A stretch of 64,000 nucleotides of DNA, from assembly GCA_023444095.1 (NCBI GenBank), contig JAEZRP010000013.1, positions 68,508-132,507 of the forward strand, read 5' to 3'. The position numbers and the translations under genes are program-made. The notes below the pieces were generated by a model. The model did no database searches and had not been told where the DNA came from. It worked only from the letters and a program-made list of their open reading frames with translations. The stretch comes from Bacillota bacterium. GTDB lineage: Bacteria; Bacillota; Clostridia; Christensenellales; Aristaeellaceae. This document shows, in pieces, positions 8,666 through 16,766 of the stretch. Position 1 is the first letter of the stretch; every line of letters begins with the position of its first letter.

Positions 8666-9622
8666 TCATAGATCAATTTCCTCTCCGGAGCGGAGCCTCT
8701 CCGCGATGTCCGCGATGCGCCTGAGCCGGGCGTTCACGCCCGATTTTCCAAGCGGCGGATCCATGAGCTCCCCGAGCCCGGCGAGTGAAATTTCCGGGTT
8801 GCCCATCCGTGCCTCCGCAACGCTCCGAAGCGTCGCGGGAAGCCTGTCGAGCCCCAATTCCAAATCGATGAAGCGGATGTCCTCGATCTGTTTCTCCGCG
8901 GACATCATGGCGCGATTGATGTTCGAACTGTCGCAGTTCACCTGACGGTTGATGCTCCCGCGCAGCTCCTTCGCGATGCGGACGTTTTCGAACGCCAGCA
9001 CGCTCGCGTGCGCGCCCAGGAGCGTCAGTACGTCCGCCACTCCTTCACTTCCTTTTAAGTATACCACTTCTTTTGATTTCCTGCAAGTATTTTTAGCATG
9101 AATTTCAAAATATCTCAGTGTTTCCATAACGCTTTGTGCGAACTGCTCGCTTGGCGCGGCAAATTCTATATGATATGACTTCTCAGGATTGGAAATGGTT
9201 CCACAAAACAGGAAAGCAGCCCGAAGGAATGCCGTGCGGCAGCAGGCGTACCGGAAGATTGAAGGATCGGGACTCATGCGAACGCCGAAGAGCGCGGCGG
9301 AATCGAGCAGGCGCGCTTCCGCCAGAAGCGCCTGCGCGTGCTCGTCGGGAAAGAGGAGCTGATAGCGCGTCTGGCCGCTCAATCGGTCGGTACGCGAAAC
9401 GCGGATCTCGCAGGTCACGCCGAAGTATTTTTTTACGAGCGAAAAGTACCGCCTGACGATCGTCGCCTCGGACGACGAGAGCGAAAGGCGGTAGACGGCT
9501 TTCCCGTGGATCGATATCCCGCTCGAAGCGAGGAGCGCCGCGGCGAGCTCCGCACGCGCGCAGCAAACCTGATCGAGCGGCGCATGCGCAATCTCCGCGC
9601 GCGCTTCCGCGGCGAACGACAT
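8666..9622 (-). CDS. whiA: WhiA, DNA-binding cell-division/sporulation protein
   Basis: 318 aa. The N-terminal part (MSFAAEARAEIAH, LSSSEATIVRRYF, CCRTAFLRAAFLFCGTISNP) matches the homing-endonuclease-like domain of WhiA. The C-terminal helix-turn-helix is seen at SLAGLGELMDPPLGKSG and NARLRRIADIAERL. WhiA affects division and chromosome segregation in Firmicutes and sporulation in Actinobacteria. The ATG overlaps the murB stop by 1 bp. In most Firmicutes rapZ and yvcK sit between murB and whiA; both are absent here. An A+T-rich stretch at about 9050-9130 is inside the gene. Confidence 0.95.
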   Translation of the reverse strand: MSFAAEARAEIAHAPLDQVCCARAELAAALLASSGISIHGKAVYRLSLSSSEATIVRRYFSLVKKYFGVTCEIRVSRTDRLSGQTRYQLLFPDEHAQALLAEARLLDSAALFGVRMSPDPSIFRYACCRTAFLRAAFLFCGTISNPEKSYHIEFAAPSEQFAQSVMETLRYFEIHAKNTCRKSKEVVYLKGSEGVADVLTLLGAHASVLAFENVRIAKELRGSINRQVNCDSSNINRAMMSAEKQIEDIRFIDLELGLDRLPATLRSVAEARMGNPEISLAGLGELMDPPLGKSGVNARLRRIADIAERLRSGEEIDL

Positions 9623-10524
9623 TATTCCTCCCCCACGATCCGAACTTCAGGCTCGAGCGCGACGCCGCTCTCCTCGTAGACCCGCGCGCGCACGCGGTCG
9701 ATGAGCGCGAGGATGTCCCGCGCCGTCGCGCCGCCCGTGTTGACGATGAACCCCGCGTGCTTCTCGCTCACCATCGCGCCGCCGACGCGCGCGCCGCGCA
9801 GCCCTGCCCGGTCGATCAACGCGCCCGCGAACTGCCCCTCTGGCCGCTTGAAGGTAGAACCCGCGCTCGGGTACTCGAGCGGCTGCTTCTCCCGGCGCCG
9901 TCCGTTCAGGTCGTTCATCGTCGCGCGGATCTCCGCCGCGTCCCCGGGACGGAGCGCGAGCTCCACCGAAAGCACGACACCCCCCTCGCGCAGCACGCGC
10001 GTCGTGCGGTACCCCATCTGCATGTCGGACGCGCCGTAGGCCGCAATCGAGCCGCCCCTGAGGACGCGCGCGGAGAAGAACACGTCCGAGATCTGACCGC
10101 CGTACGCGCCCGCGTTCATCGCAGCGCCCCCGCCGATCGTCCCCGGAATGCCTGATGCGAATTCAAAGCCCGCCAGCGAACGCTCCAACGCGAACGCCGC
10201 GACTCGGGCGAGCGTCGCCCCGGCCTGCGCGGTCACGCGCGTGCCTTCCGCCTGGACGGCCGAAAAGTGTTCGCCGAGGATCACGACCAGTCCGCGAATG
10301 CCTCCGTCACGCACGACGAGGTTCGAGCCGTTCCCCATGACGAAGACGGGAACGGACAGCCGCTTCGCCTCGTCAAGCGCCAAGGCGACCTCCCCCTCCG
10401 TCTCCGGCAAAAAACAGATGTCCGCAGGCCCGCCCACGCGGAACGTGGTATGATTCGCCATGGGCTCGCCCCTGAGGACGCGCCCCTCGCGCCGCGCTTC
10501 CAGCAGGCACGCAAGCTGCTCCAT
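9622..10524 (-). CDS. murB: UDP-N-acetylmuramate dehydrogenase
   Basis: FAD enzyme that reduces UDP-GlcNAc-enolpyruvate to UDP-MurNAc. FAD-binding motifs are GNGSNLVVRDGGIRG and SGIPGTIGGGAAMNAGAYG; the catalytic serine lies in EYPSAGSTFKRPEG; the final domain has the HAGFIVN motif of type II enzymes. The start MEQLACLLEARR is preceded by GGAGGAACTCG, better than the upstream ATG at 10548. 300 aa is typical. Directly coupled to whiA. Confidence 0.95.
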   Translation of the reverse strand: MEQLACLLEARREGRVLRGEPMANHTTFRVGGPADICFLPETEGEVALALDEAKRLSVPVFVMGNGSNLVVRDGGIRGLVVILGEHFSAVQAEGTRVTAQAGATLARVAAFALERSLAGFEFASGIPGTIGGGAAMNAGAYGGQISDVFFSARVLRGGSIAAYGASDMQMGYRTTRVLREGGVVLSVELALRPGDAAEIRATMNDLNGRRREKQPLEYPSAGSTFKRPEGQFAGALIDRAGLRGARVGGAMVSEKHAGFIVNTGGATARDILALIDRVRARVYEESGVALEPEVRIVGEE

Positions 10525-10549
10525 CGAGTTCCTCCGATCAGAAGACAAG

Positions 10550-11959
10550 TCAGAAATTGAAATAGATGAACGGGTTGTAGTTGTTCGTCGCGACGTACGT
10601 CACCGCGACAAGCACCAGGGCGACGAGGAACGCCCCGCCCGCGATGCGGATCGCGCCGTCCGGCACCCGGAAATTATTGCGGAAGATGTCATAGAGCGGA
10701 AGGCTGCAGACGAACCCCGCGAGCAGGAACCAGCCGTATTCCTGGAAGATCACCGTCGTCGCGTCATTCCAGAAACCCGCGCCGGAGAATCCGAACATCG
10801 CCCGGTAGATGATTCCGGCGTCCCATGTGCTGGTCGCACGGACGAGCACCGTCAGAACCGCGACCACCGGGAACGCGTAGATCCAGCCGATCCTGTGGTT
10901 CGACAGCCACTTCGCCGCCCCGGTCAGCCGCTCAATGGCGAGGATGACGAAGAGTCCGAAACCCCAGAGCAAGAACTTCCAGTCCGCGCCGTGCCAAAGG
11001 CCCGTCAAGGACCACACCACGCACATGTTGAACAGGAGCCTCGCCTTGGACTTCACGCGGCTTCCGCCCAGCGGGAAGTAGAGGTAATCGCGGAACCAGG
11101 TCGAAAGCGAGATGTGCCACCTGCGCCAGAACTCCGTGACCGAGCGGCTCAGAACCGGATGGTCGAAGTTCTCGAGGAAGTGGAAGCCGAACATTCTGCC
11201 CATCCCGATCGCCATGTCGGAGTATCCCGAGAAATCGAAGTACACCTGTGTCAGAAACCCTAGCGCCGCGAGCCAGCCCATGACCACCGAAAGGTTCTCG
11301 GGAGCGAGCGCGAACGCGTAGTCGACGGCGATCGCGAGGTTGTTGGCGAGCAGCACCTTCTTGCATAGCCCGATCAGGAACCTTCGCGCGCCGACAATGA
11401 AGTCATTGAGCGTCTCCCTGCGGCCCGCGATTTCATCCGCGACGGTCTGGTAGCGCACGATGGGACCTGCGATCAGCTGCGGGAAGAAGGTGATGTAGAG
11501 CGCCACGTTGAGAAGGCTCTTCTGTACTTTGCCGTTCCCGCGCTTCACGTCGATCACGTAGCTCATCGCCTGGAAAGTGAAAAAGGAGATGCCGATCGGA
11601 AGCGCGATCTCCGGCACCGGAAGGCTCAGCCGGAACGCCCAGTTGACCGTGTTCATCGCGAGCATCGCATACTTGAAGACGCCCAGAACCCCGAGATTGA
11701 AGATCACCATGAGCGCTGTCGCCAATCTTTGCGAGCCCTTCTTCTCGCGCGTCCGGTCCATCCACAGCCCGAACCCCCAGTTCGCGAGGATGGAGCCGAC
11801 CATGATGAAGACGAACTTCGGCTCGCCCCACGCGTAGAAGAGCAGGCTCGCGAGCGTCAGAAACAAATTCGCGGCGGTGCGCCAGCGCTTCACGAGGTAA
11901 TAGACGAGGATCACGCAGGGAAGGAACGCAAACAAGAATATGTTGCTCGAGAAGACCAT
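10550..11959 (-). CDS. MBOAT O-acyltransferase (AlgI/DltB type)
   Basis: 469 aa, about ten membrane helices. Family signatures visible: VTEFWRRWHISLSTWFRDYL and the catalytic histidine motif LTGLWHGADWKFLLWG. MBOAT proteins of this group O-acylate cell-surface polymers (alginate, teichoic acid, peptidoglycan). No SGNH/AlgX-like partner is seen beside it: downstream is murB (26 bp), upstream an AI-2E permease (3 bp). Position with cell-wall genes suggests wall or exopolysaccharide acetylation, which is inference. Confidence 0.93.
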   Translation of the reverse strand: MVFSSNIFLFAFLPCVILVYYLVKRWRTAANLFLTLASLLFYAWGEPKFVFIMVGSILANWGFGLWMDRTREKKGSQRLATALMVIFNLGVLGVFKYAMLAMNTVNWAFRLSLPVPEIALPIGISFFTFQAMSYVIDVKRGNGKVQKSLLNVALYITFFPQLIAGPIVRYQTVADEIAGRRETLNDFIVGARRFLIGLCKKVLLANNLAIAVDYAFALAPENLSVVMGWLAALGFLTQVYFDFSGYSDMAIGMGRMFGFHFLENFDHPVLSRSVTEFWRRWHISLSTWFRDYLYFPLGGSRVKSKARLLFNMCVVWSLTGLWHGADWKFLLWGFGLFVILAIERLTGAAKWLSNHRIGWIYAFPVVAVLTVLVRATSTWDAGIIYRAMFGFSGAGFWNDATTVIFQEYGWFLLAGFVCSLPLYDIFRNNFRVPDGAIRIAGGAFLVALVLVAVTYVATNNYNPFIYFNF

Positions 11960-11962
11960 ATG

Positions 11963-13111
11963 TCAGGCTTTCCTCCTGTTTTTCTTTTTCGGAACGGGCG
12001 GCTCCGGCATTTCCGCCTTTCCCGTCACGTCCGAAAGCACGACCTTGAACAGGAGCAGCGTAAGGGGACCCGTGATCAGCCCGATGAAGCCCATCACCCG
12101 AAAGCCCGCGTACATCGCGACCATGGTGGTGAGTTGGCGAAGCCGCATCTGGCTTCCGAGAAGCTTTGGTTCCATGATGCGCTTGATGATCAGCATGATG
12201 CAGTAGAGAACCATCACGCCCAGCGCGAGCATGTAATCGCCCACGATGAGATAGTAACCCGTCATGGGCAGCATGATGAGCCCGGCACCGATGACGGGCA
12301 GCGCGTCGAGCACGGAGATCAGGATCGCGAACATGACCGCGTACTCCACGTCGAGAATGAAAAAGCCCGCGAGCAGAACCACCATCGCGATGAACATCTG
12401 AACGACCGCCGTCACGACCTGCGCGCGCACGCCGATCAGCATCACCCTCTTGACCCGCCCGTATGCGCTCATGACCCGCTCGGGAAGCCACTTTCGGGCA
12501 AAGTTGTCGTTCTCGTCCGTGTCCGCGACGATGTAGTAACTCTCCATGATCATGAAGATCACAAACAGCAGAACCTCGGGCAGCACCGTGACCGCGCTCC
12601 AGGTGAACGACACGAGATCGCCCGCAAACGTGGAGGCCATTTCCGCGAGCTTGGAGAGCGACGCCTTCAGCATGTCCGTGACCCACAGAAGCGCGTCGTC
12701 CCCGACGGTGTCCGAAATCTGCGCGCCGAAGTACTCGGCCTGCTTCGTTATGTAGTCGAGCGCGTCGTTCTGATAGCGCGGCAGGGACACGAGAAGGTCG
12801 CGCGCCTCCCCGATGAGCGCCGTCGTCAGAAGCACGACGCCCGTAATGATGATGCCGAACACGATGACGACCGCGAGCAGCGTCCCGACGCTCCTTGGGA
12901 TCTTAATCTTCACGAACAGCCGGTTGATCGGCCGCGCAAGGGGACGGACGACCCACGAGAATACCAGCGCGCATACGAATGGCGCAAAATACTTGAACGC
13001 CGCGAAGGCGACCACGAGCGCGACACAGGTCGCGAACACGATGAGCGCCCGCCTCGGCAGGTCGTTCCACTCATCGTTGATTTTTCTGGCCTTGTCCAGA
13101 AGTGAGTCCAT
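11963..13111 (-). CDS. AI-2E family permease, YtvI-like
   Basis: 382 aa with about eight membrane helices; opening helix pair ALIVFATCVALVVAFAA and PFVCALVFSWVVRPLARPIN, then GTLLAVVIVFGIIITGVVLL, and the conserved ending VMGFIGLITGPLTLLLFKVV. This is the AI-2E/PerM family (DUF20); the closest named Firmicutes relative is the sporulation membrane protein YtvI. It likely shares a transcript with the MBOAT gene that starts 3 bp later. Transport role is not proven for most members. Confidence 0.85.
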   Translation of the reverse strand: MDSLLDKARKINDEWNDLPRRALIVFATCVALVVAFAAFKYFAPFVCALVFSWVVRPLARPINRLFVKIKIPRSVGTLLAVVIVFGIIITGVVLLTTALIGEARDLLVSLPRYQNDALDYITKQAEYFGAQISDTVGDDALLWVTDMLKASLSKLAEMASTFAGDLVSFTWSAVTVLPEVLLFVIFMIMESYYIVADTDENDNFARKWLPERVMSAYGRVKRVMLIGVRAQVVTAVVQMFIAMVVLLAGFFILDVEYAVMFAILISVLDALPVIGAGLIMLPMTGYYLIVGDYMLALGVMVLYCIMLIIKRIMEPKLLGSQMRLRQLTTMVAMYAGFRVMGFIGLITGPLTLLLFKVVLSDVTGKAEMPEPPVPKKKNRRKA

Positions 13112-13229
13112 ATCATCCCCCCAGGTCGCATTATCCCCGCTTCCGGCTGCCGCGCGGCGGCGACTCGATTCCAGTCATAACCATTATACAGCGCCGCCGC
13201 CCTTTTGTCCAGAACGCGCAGGTTGCGCT

Positions 13230-14246
13230 TCAGCGGAACGTCTCCGCCGCGCGAAGGAGCGCACTGTAGTTTTCAAACGGAATGTACTCCGGCACACTGT
13301 TTCCCGTCCCGAGGAGGTATCCGCCGCGCGTGCGCGCGCGCTCGAGCATAGCTGTCGCACGGTCGAAGATCCTGTCCGGCGTTCCCGTCACCATGAAGTT
13401 CATGTCGATCCCGCCGAGCACCGCGATCCGACCGTTCAGCCGCTCGTAGGCCTCCTCGACGGGGCAGATGTTATCTTCGTAGGAGTGGCGGGCATCGAAC
13501 TTCATATCGTCCACGACGTCGCCAATCACCTCGTCAAAATAGCCGCAGGAGTGGAGGATGCAGGGCTTGTTCGCGCGATGCGCGACCTCCACAATTTTTC
13601 GATGCCAGCCGAATATGTATTTGCGCATGTCGTCCGGCGAGAGGAATGTCTGGGTGTTGAAGCCCCAGTCGTCGTTGGAACACAAAAACCCCACGGCGTC
13701 GATGTCCGCGACCAGCTCGTAGTATTTGACGAGCGCCGCGCCGACGCGCGAGGTAATCTCCCGGACGAGCTCCGGTTCCTCGTAGAGCATCACGCACAGA
13801 TTGTCATAGCCGGTGAGCGAAATGGTGTTCTCGAGAACGCCGCCCGGTCCCATCACCATCAGCTTCATGCCCTCGGGCAGGAACTCCCGCGCGCGTTCGA
13901 GCTTCGAACAGTCGAAGTCCGCCGGATCATCCCAATGGTATCGCTCGAAAGACGCCCAGTCGGTGATCATCGTTGCGTCGTTCAATGAAATGGTCTTTCT
14001 CCGCTCGTGGCTCACGACGTTGAAGCGAAACTGCGACGCGTGCGTCGTGGCGTAATCGTATCCCGCGTTCGCCATCGCCTCCGAAACGAGGCGCAAGCGC
14101 TCCGTCTCATCCCCCGGCTTTCTTTCCCAGCCCGCGAGCCGCATGTAGAAATCGTCGTTCAGAAACAGTTCGAACAGGCTTGCACGCTCCGGAACGCCGC
14201 CCCTGAGCGCACGCAGCGTGTTGCGCTCGAAATCGGGTCTCCTCAT
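13230..14246 (-). CDS. Uroporphyrinogen decarboxylase-like protein
   Basis: 338 aa, TIM-barrel URO-D superfamily. Recognised by the pattern CILHSCGYFDEVIGDVVD, the ending segment NMDFMV-type loop (GGIDMNFMVTGTPD) and GGYLLGTGNSVPEYIPFENY. Members without a heme pathway are mostly methyltransferase-like (MtaA/CmuA) or unassigned; none of the heme genes is nearby and no corrinoid protein either. It stands alone between two gaps. Function is therefore open: a cobamide or other methyl-transfer role is possible. Confidence 0.85.
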   Translation of the reverse strand: MRRPDFERNTLRALRGGVPERASLFELFLNDDFYMRLAGWERKPGDETERLRLVSEAMANAGYDYATTHASQFRFNVVSHERRKTISLNDATMITDWASFERYHWDDPADFDCSKLERAREFLPEGMKLMVMGPGGVLENTISLTGYDNLCVMLYEEPELVREITSRVGAALVKYYELVADIDAVGFLCSNDDWGFNTQTFLSPDDMRKYIFGWHRKIVEVAHRANKPCILHSCGYFDEVIGDVVDDMKFDARHSYEDNICPVEEAYERLNGRIAVLGGIDMNFMVTGTPDRIFDRATAMLERARTRGGYLLGTGNSVPEYIPFENYSALLRAAETFR

Positions 14247-14287
14247 CTGAATCCCTCCCCGCGGAGATTATAGCACATAGGATGCGC

Positions 14288-14323
14288 AAAAAACAGGCAT
14301 CTCTCGCGAGACGCCCGTTTTTT
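14288..14323 (-). terminator. Intrinsic terminator after the M16 peptidase gene
   Basis: Stem GGCGTCTC / GAGATGCC with loop GCGA, flanked by six T on the minus strand and also by six T on the plus strand, so it can act in both directions. Starts 6 bp after the M16 stop codon. Confidence 0.85.
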
Positions 14324-14328
14324 AGTCG

Positions 14329-15573
14329 TCACATAAGGTCCATCTTCCCCACCCCGCGCGAGACGAGCGCGAGCGACGGCTTCTCGGAGAGCACCTTACG
14401 CATAAGCTCGTTGGTCGCGCCGAAGTCCATGCCGTTCACGCGCGCGAGCGCCTCCTCCTCGGTGCGCGTCTTATTCAGGAGCAGAAGTCGCCGCCCCGCG
14501 GAATGCATGCGCGCCGACGTGGATTCCTGCCCGAGGATAAAGCCGGAGCGCAGCTGCTCCCGCGCCTTTCGGAATTCTTCCAACTTCAGGCCTCCCTCGA
14601 CCAGCTTCTTCGTCTCGTCGAGGATCATGTCGAGTACCGCCCTCACGTTTTCGGGGTTCGTCGCCGCGTATACAGAGAGCATGCCGCAGTCGGTGTAGGA
14701 GTTCGGATAACTGTACACGGAGTACGCCATGCCGCTCTCCTCCCGGATTCGCTGGAAGAGTCTGGACGACATCGCCCCGCCGAACACGCTTGAGAACAGC
14801 GAAAACTCGTAGCCCATCTCGTCGCCCGTGGGAAGACCCGGGAAGCCCAGACACATGTTCGCCTGCTCGATGTCCTTTTCCTTCCGGAGGAACGTCGGCG
14901 GAACCGCGTGCGTCGAGAAATCTGGGCGGACGAACGTTCCCCGCTCCCATCCGGCGAGGAACTCGGCCGCGAATTTGACGACCTCGTCCCAGTCGTAACT
15001 GCCCGCGATGGCGAGCACCGCGTTCTCGGGTCGATACATGGCCGTCCAATACTTCATGATCTCGCCCTGCGTAAAGGATTTGACGCTCGCCCGCGAACCC
15101 AGAATCGGGCGCGCGACGGGCTGATCGCCAAACTGCGCGAGCATGAGAATGTCGTGTACAAGGTCCTCCGGCGTGTCCTCCGCCATGTCGATCTCCTCGA
15201 GCACCACGCCCTTTTCCTTCTCCATGTTCTCGGGGTCGAACACGGGGCGCACAACGAGATCCGAAATGACGTCGATGGCGAGGCGCACATGCTCGTCCAC
15301 GACCTTTGCGTAAAAGCAGGTGCACTCCTTGGACGTGAAGGCGTTGAGCTGTCCGCCCACCTCGTCCATCTCCTCGGCGATGTCTCGCGCGGAGCGGCTG
15401 GTCGTGCCCTTGAAGACCATGTGCTCGATGAAATGGCTCATGCCCGCCTGCGCGTGCGTTTCGTACTGGGAGCCCGTGCCGATCCAGAGCCCAACCGAGG
15501 TCGAGCGGAAGCTCGGCATGCGCTCTCCGATGATCCGAAGTCCGTTTGGCAATGTGGCCTGATCGAAATACAT
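14329..15573 (-). CDS. M16 family zinc peptidase (processing peptidase-like)
   Basis: 414 aa. Inverted zinc site HFIEH in GMSHFIEHMVFKGT at about residue 42; the downstream glutamate lies in FTSKECTCFYAKVVDEH. Second, inactive half-domain includes AYSVYSYPNSYTDCGML. Orthologues (YmxG/MlpA type) follow pnp in Firmicutes; here it is separated from pnp only by the HD gene. The chosen ATG has GGAGGACAGCG upstream; a frame to 15597 lacks one. Confidence 0.93.
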   Translation of the reverse strand: MYFDQATLPNGLRIIGERMPSFRSTSVGLWIGTGSQYETHAQAGMSHFIEHMVFKGTTSRSARDIAEEMDEVGGQLNAFTSKECTCFYAKVVDEHVRLAIDVISDLVVRPVFDPENMEKEKGVVLEEIDMAEDTPEDLVHDILMLAQFGDQPVARPILGSRASVKSFTQGEIMKYWTAMYRPENAVLAIAGSYDWDEVVKFAAEFLAGWERGTFVRPDFSTHAVPPTFLRKEKDIEQANMCLGFPGLPTGDEMGYEFSLFSSVFGGAMSSRLFQRIREESGMAYSVYSYPNSYTDCGMLSVYAATNPENVRAVLDMILDETKKLVEGGLKLEEFRKAREQLRSGFILGQESTSARMHSAGRRLLLLNKTRTEEEALARVNGMDFGATNELMRKVLSEKPSLALVSRGVGKMDLM

Positions 15574-15657
15574 TCGCTGTCCTCCAAAATCAGTCATTTG
15601 GTGGAGGTACGGGGCGTCAAACCCCAGTCCGTATCCATTATACCCTTCCGGGGGCGT

Positions 15658-16692
15658 TCAAACACGCCCCTCCCGTACGGGTGCCGCCGCGCGGATCGCC
15701 CCGTACGGCAAATCCTCGAAGGCGAGGAGGCTGCCGATTTCCGCCCGCGCGTCGGGCGAAACGGCCGAGGCGCGCGCCGCAACGACGAGCGGGTCTATAT
15801 ACCGCCTCTTCGCGTTTACATGGGCGCAGTAGCAGCCCGTGATCGGCTCCGCGCTGCCTTCGACGCGCTCTAGCTGCTCGTAGACGCGCCACATATCCCG
15901 GATTTCCGGCTCAGCCTGCGCGATCCGCCCGATAACCTGCGCCTCCGTCAGCGTATAAAGCGCACCTTCGGTCAAAACGCCGCGCCGCACGCATGCACGG
16001 AGAATTTCCGCGACATACATGAGCAGCTTGTTGTCGTTCGTCTGGAATTCCCGGGAGTACAGGCACACGCCCCGGACGAACGCCTCCGCTCGTTTGACGT
16101 CCGCAAAAGCCAGCTCGTCTCGGCCGTCCTCGCCTTTCCCGACCGTCAAGTCGCCGTAGATCTCCCCAATGTCGGCGAGCGTCCACACGCCGTGAACCAC
16201 CAGAGGCGTGGACAGCGAATATTCCAGCCGATCCGCGGAAAGACGGGGGCTTTCATTGTCGGCGATCGGATACATCTGATAATCGTCCACTTCGGCAGGA
16301 TCGATTCCGTCGCGGGCAAGCAGGGCAATGATTTCCCCGGATTCCCGGATGAGCCGCCCCGTCAGCGCCTCGGTGTGCGTCTGTGTCAAAGCATCCCCGG
16401 CCATAAAGTCCACGCAGTGGCTGAACGCGGGAGAGGCGATGTCATGAAAGAGCCCCGCGAGCGCCTGCTTTCGGTCGTGCGTAAAGTGCCAGACGATGAG
16501 GGCCACCCCAAGGCTATGGTCGTAGCGCGAATAAAAGAAACGGTTTCGGTAGACGCGGCTGTAATCCGTGCCGCAGAAAAGACCGACGCCCTTCAGCCGT
16601 TCCATGGTCGGGGCCGCCGCGTACTCGCGCAAAAACGACGGCATCCCTTCCGGACAGAGGATCCAATGATACGCCTCGATTTCGGGATTCAT
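15658..16692 (-). CDS. HD-domain phosphohydrolase
   Basis: 344 aa. Metal-binding residues of the HD superfamily are spread as HSLGVALIVWHF and LAGLFHDIASPAFSH, with a further conserved Asp later. HD proteins of this size hydrolyse (d)NTPs or other phosphate esters. The start MNPEIEAYHWIL has a G-rich upstream sequence; the frame continues upstream to 16920 but only as a low-complexity Pro/Arg reading through the end of pnp. It lies between pnp and an M16 peptidase gene, on the same strand as both. Confidence 0.82.
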   Translation of the reverse strand: MNPEIEAYHWILCPEGMPSFLREYAAAPTMERLKGVGLFCGTDYSRVYRNRFFYSRYDHSLGVALIVWHFTHDRKQALAGLFHDIASPAFSHCVDFMAGDALTQTHTEALTGRLIRESGEIIALLARDGIDPAEVDDYQMYPIADNESPRLSADRLEYSLSTPLVVHGVWTLADIGEIYGDLTVGKGEDGRDELAFADVKRAEAFVRGVCLYSREFQTNDNKLLMYVAEILRACVRRGVLTEGALYTLTEAQVIGRIAQAEPEIRDMWRVYEQLERVEGSAEPITGCYCAHVNAKRRYIDPLVVAARASAVSPDARAEIGSLLAFEDLPYGAIRAAAPVREGRV

Positions 16693-16766
16693 GCCGCCCC
16701 CCGCCTTCGTCTGAATAGAGCGATGCCGCCGCGAACATCGCTCACGGCGGCACTGCTGATTCCGGG

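Noticed and set aside
11729..13105. 458-codon plus-strand frame opposite the AI-2E and MBOAT genes
   Set aside because: Antisense shadow, very rich in His, Arg and Asp; the minus strand has recognisable membrane families.
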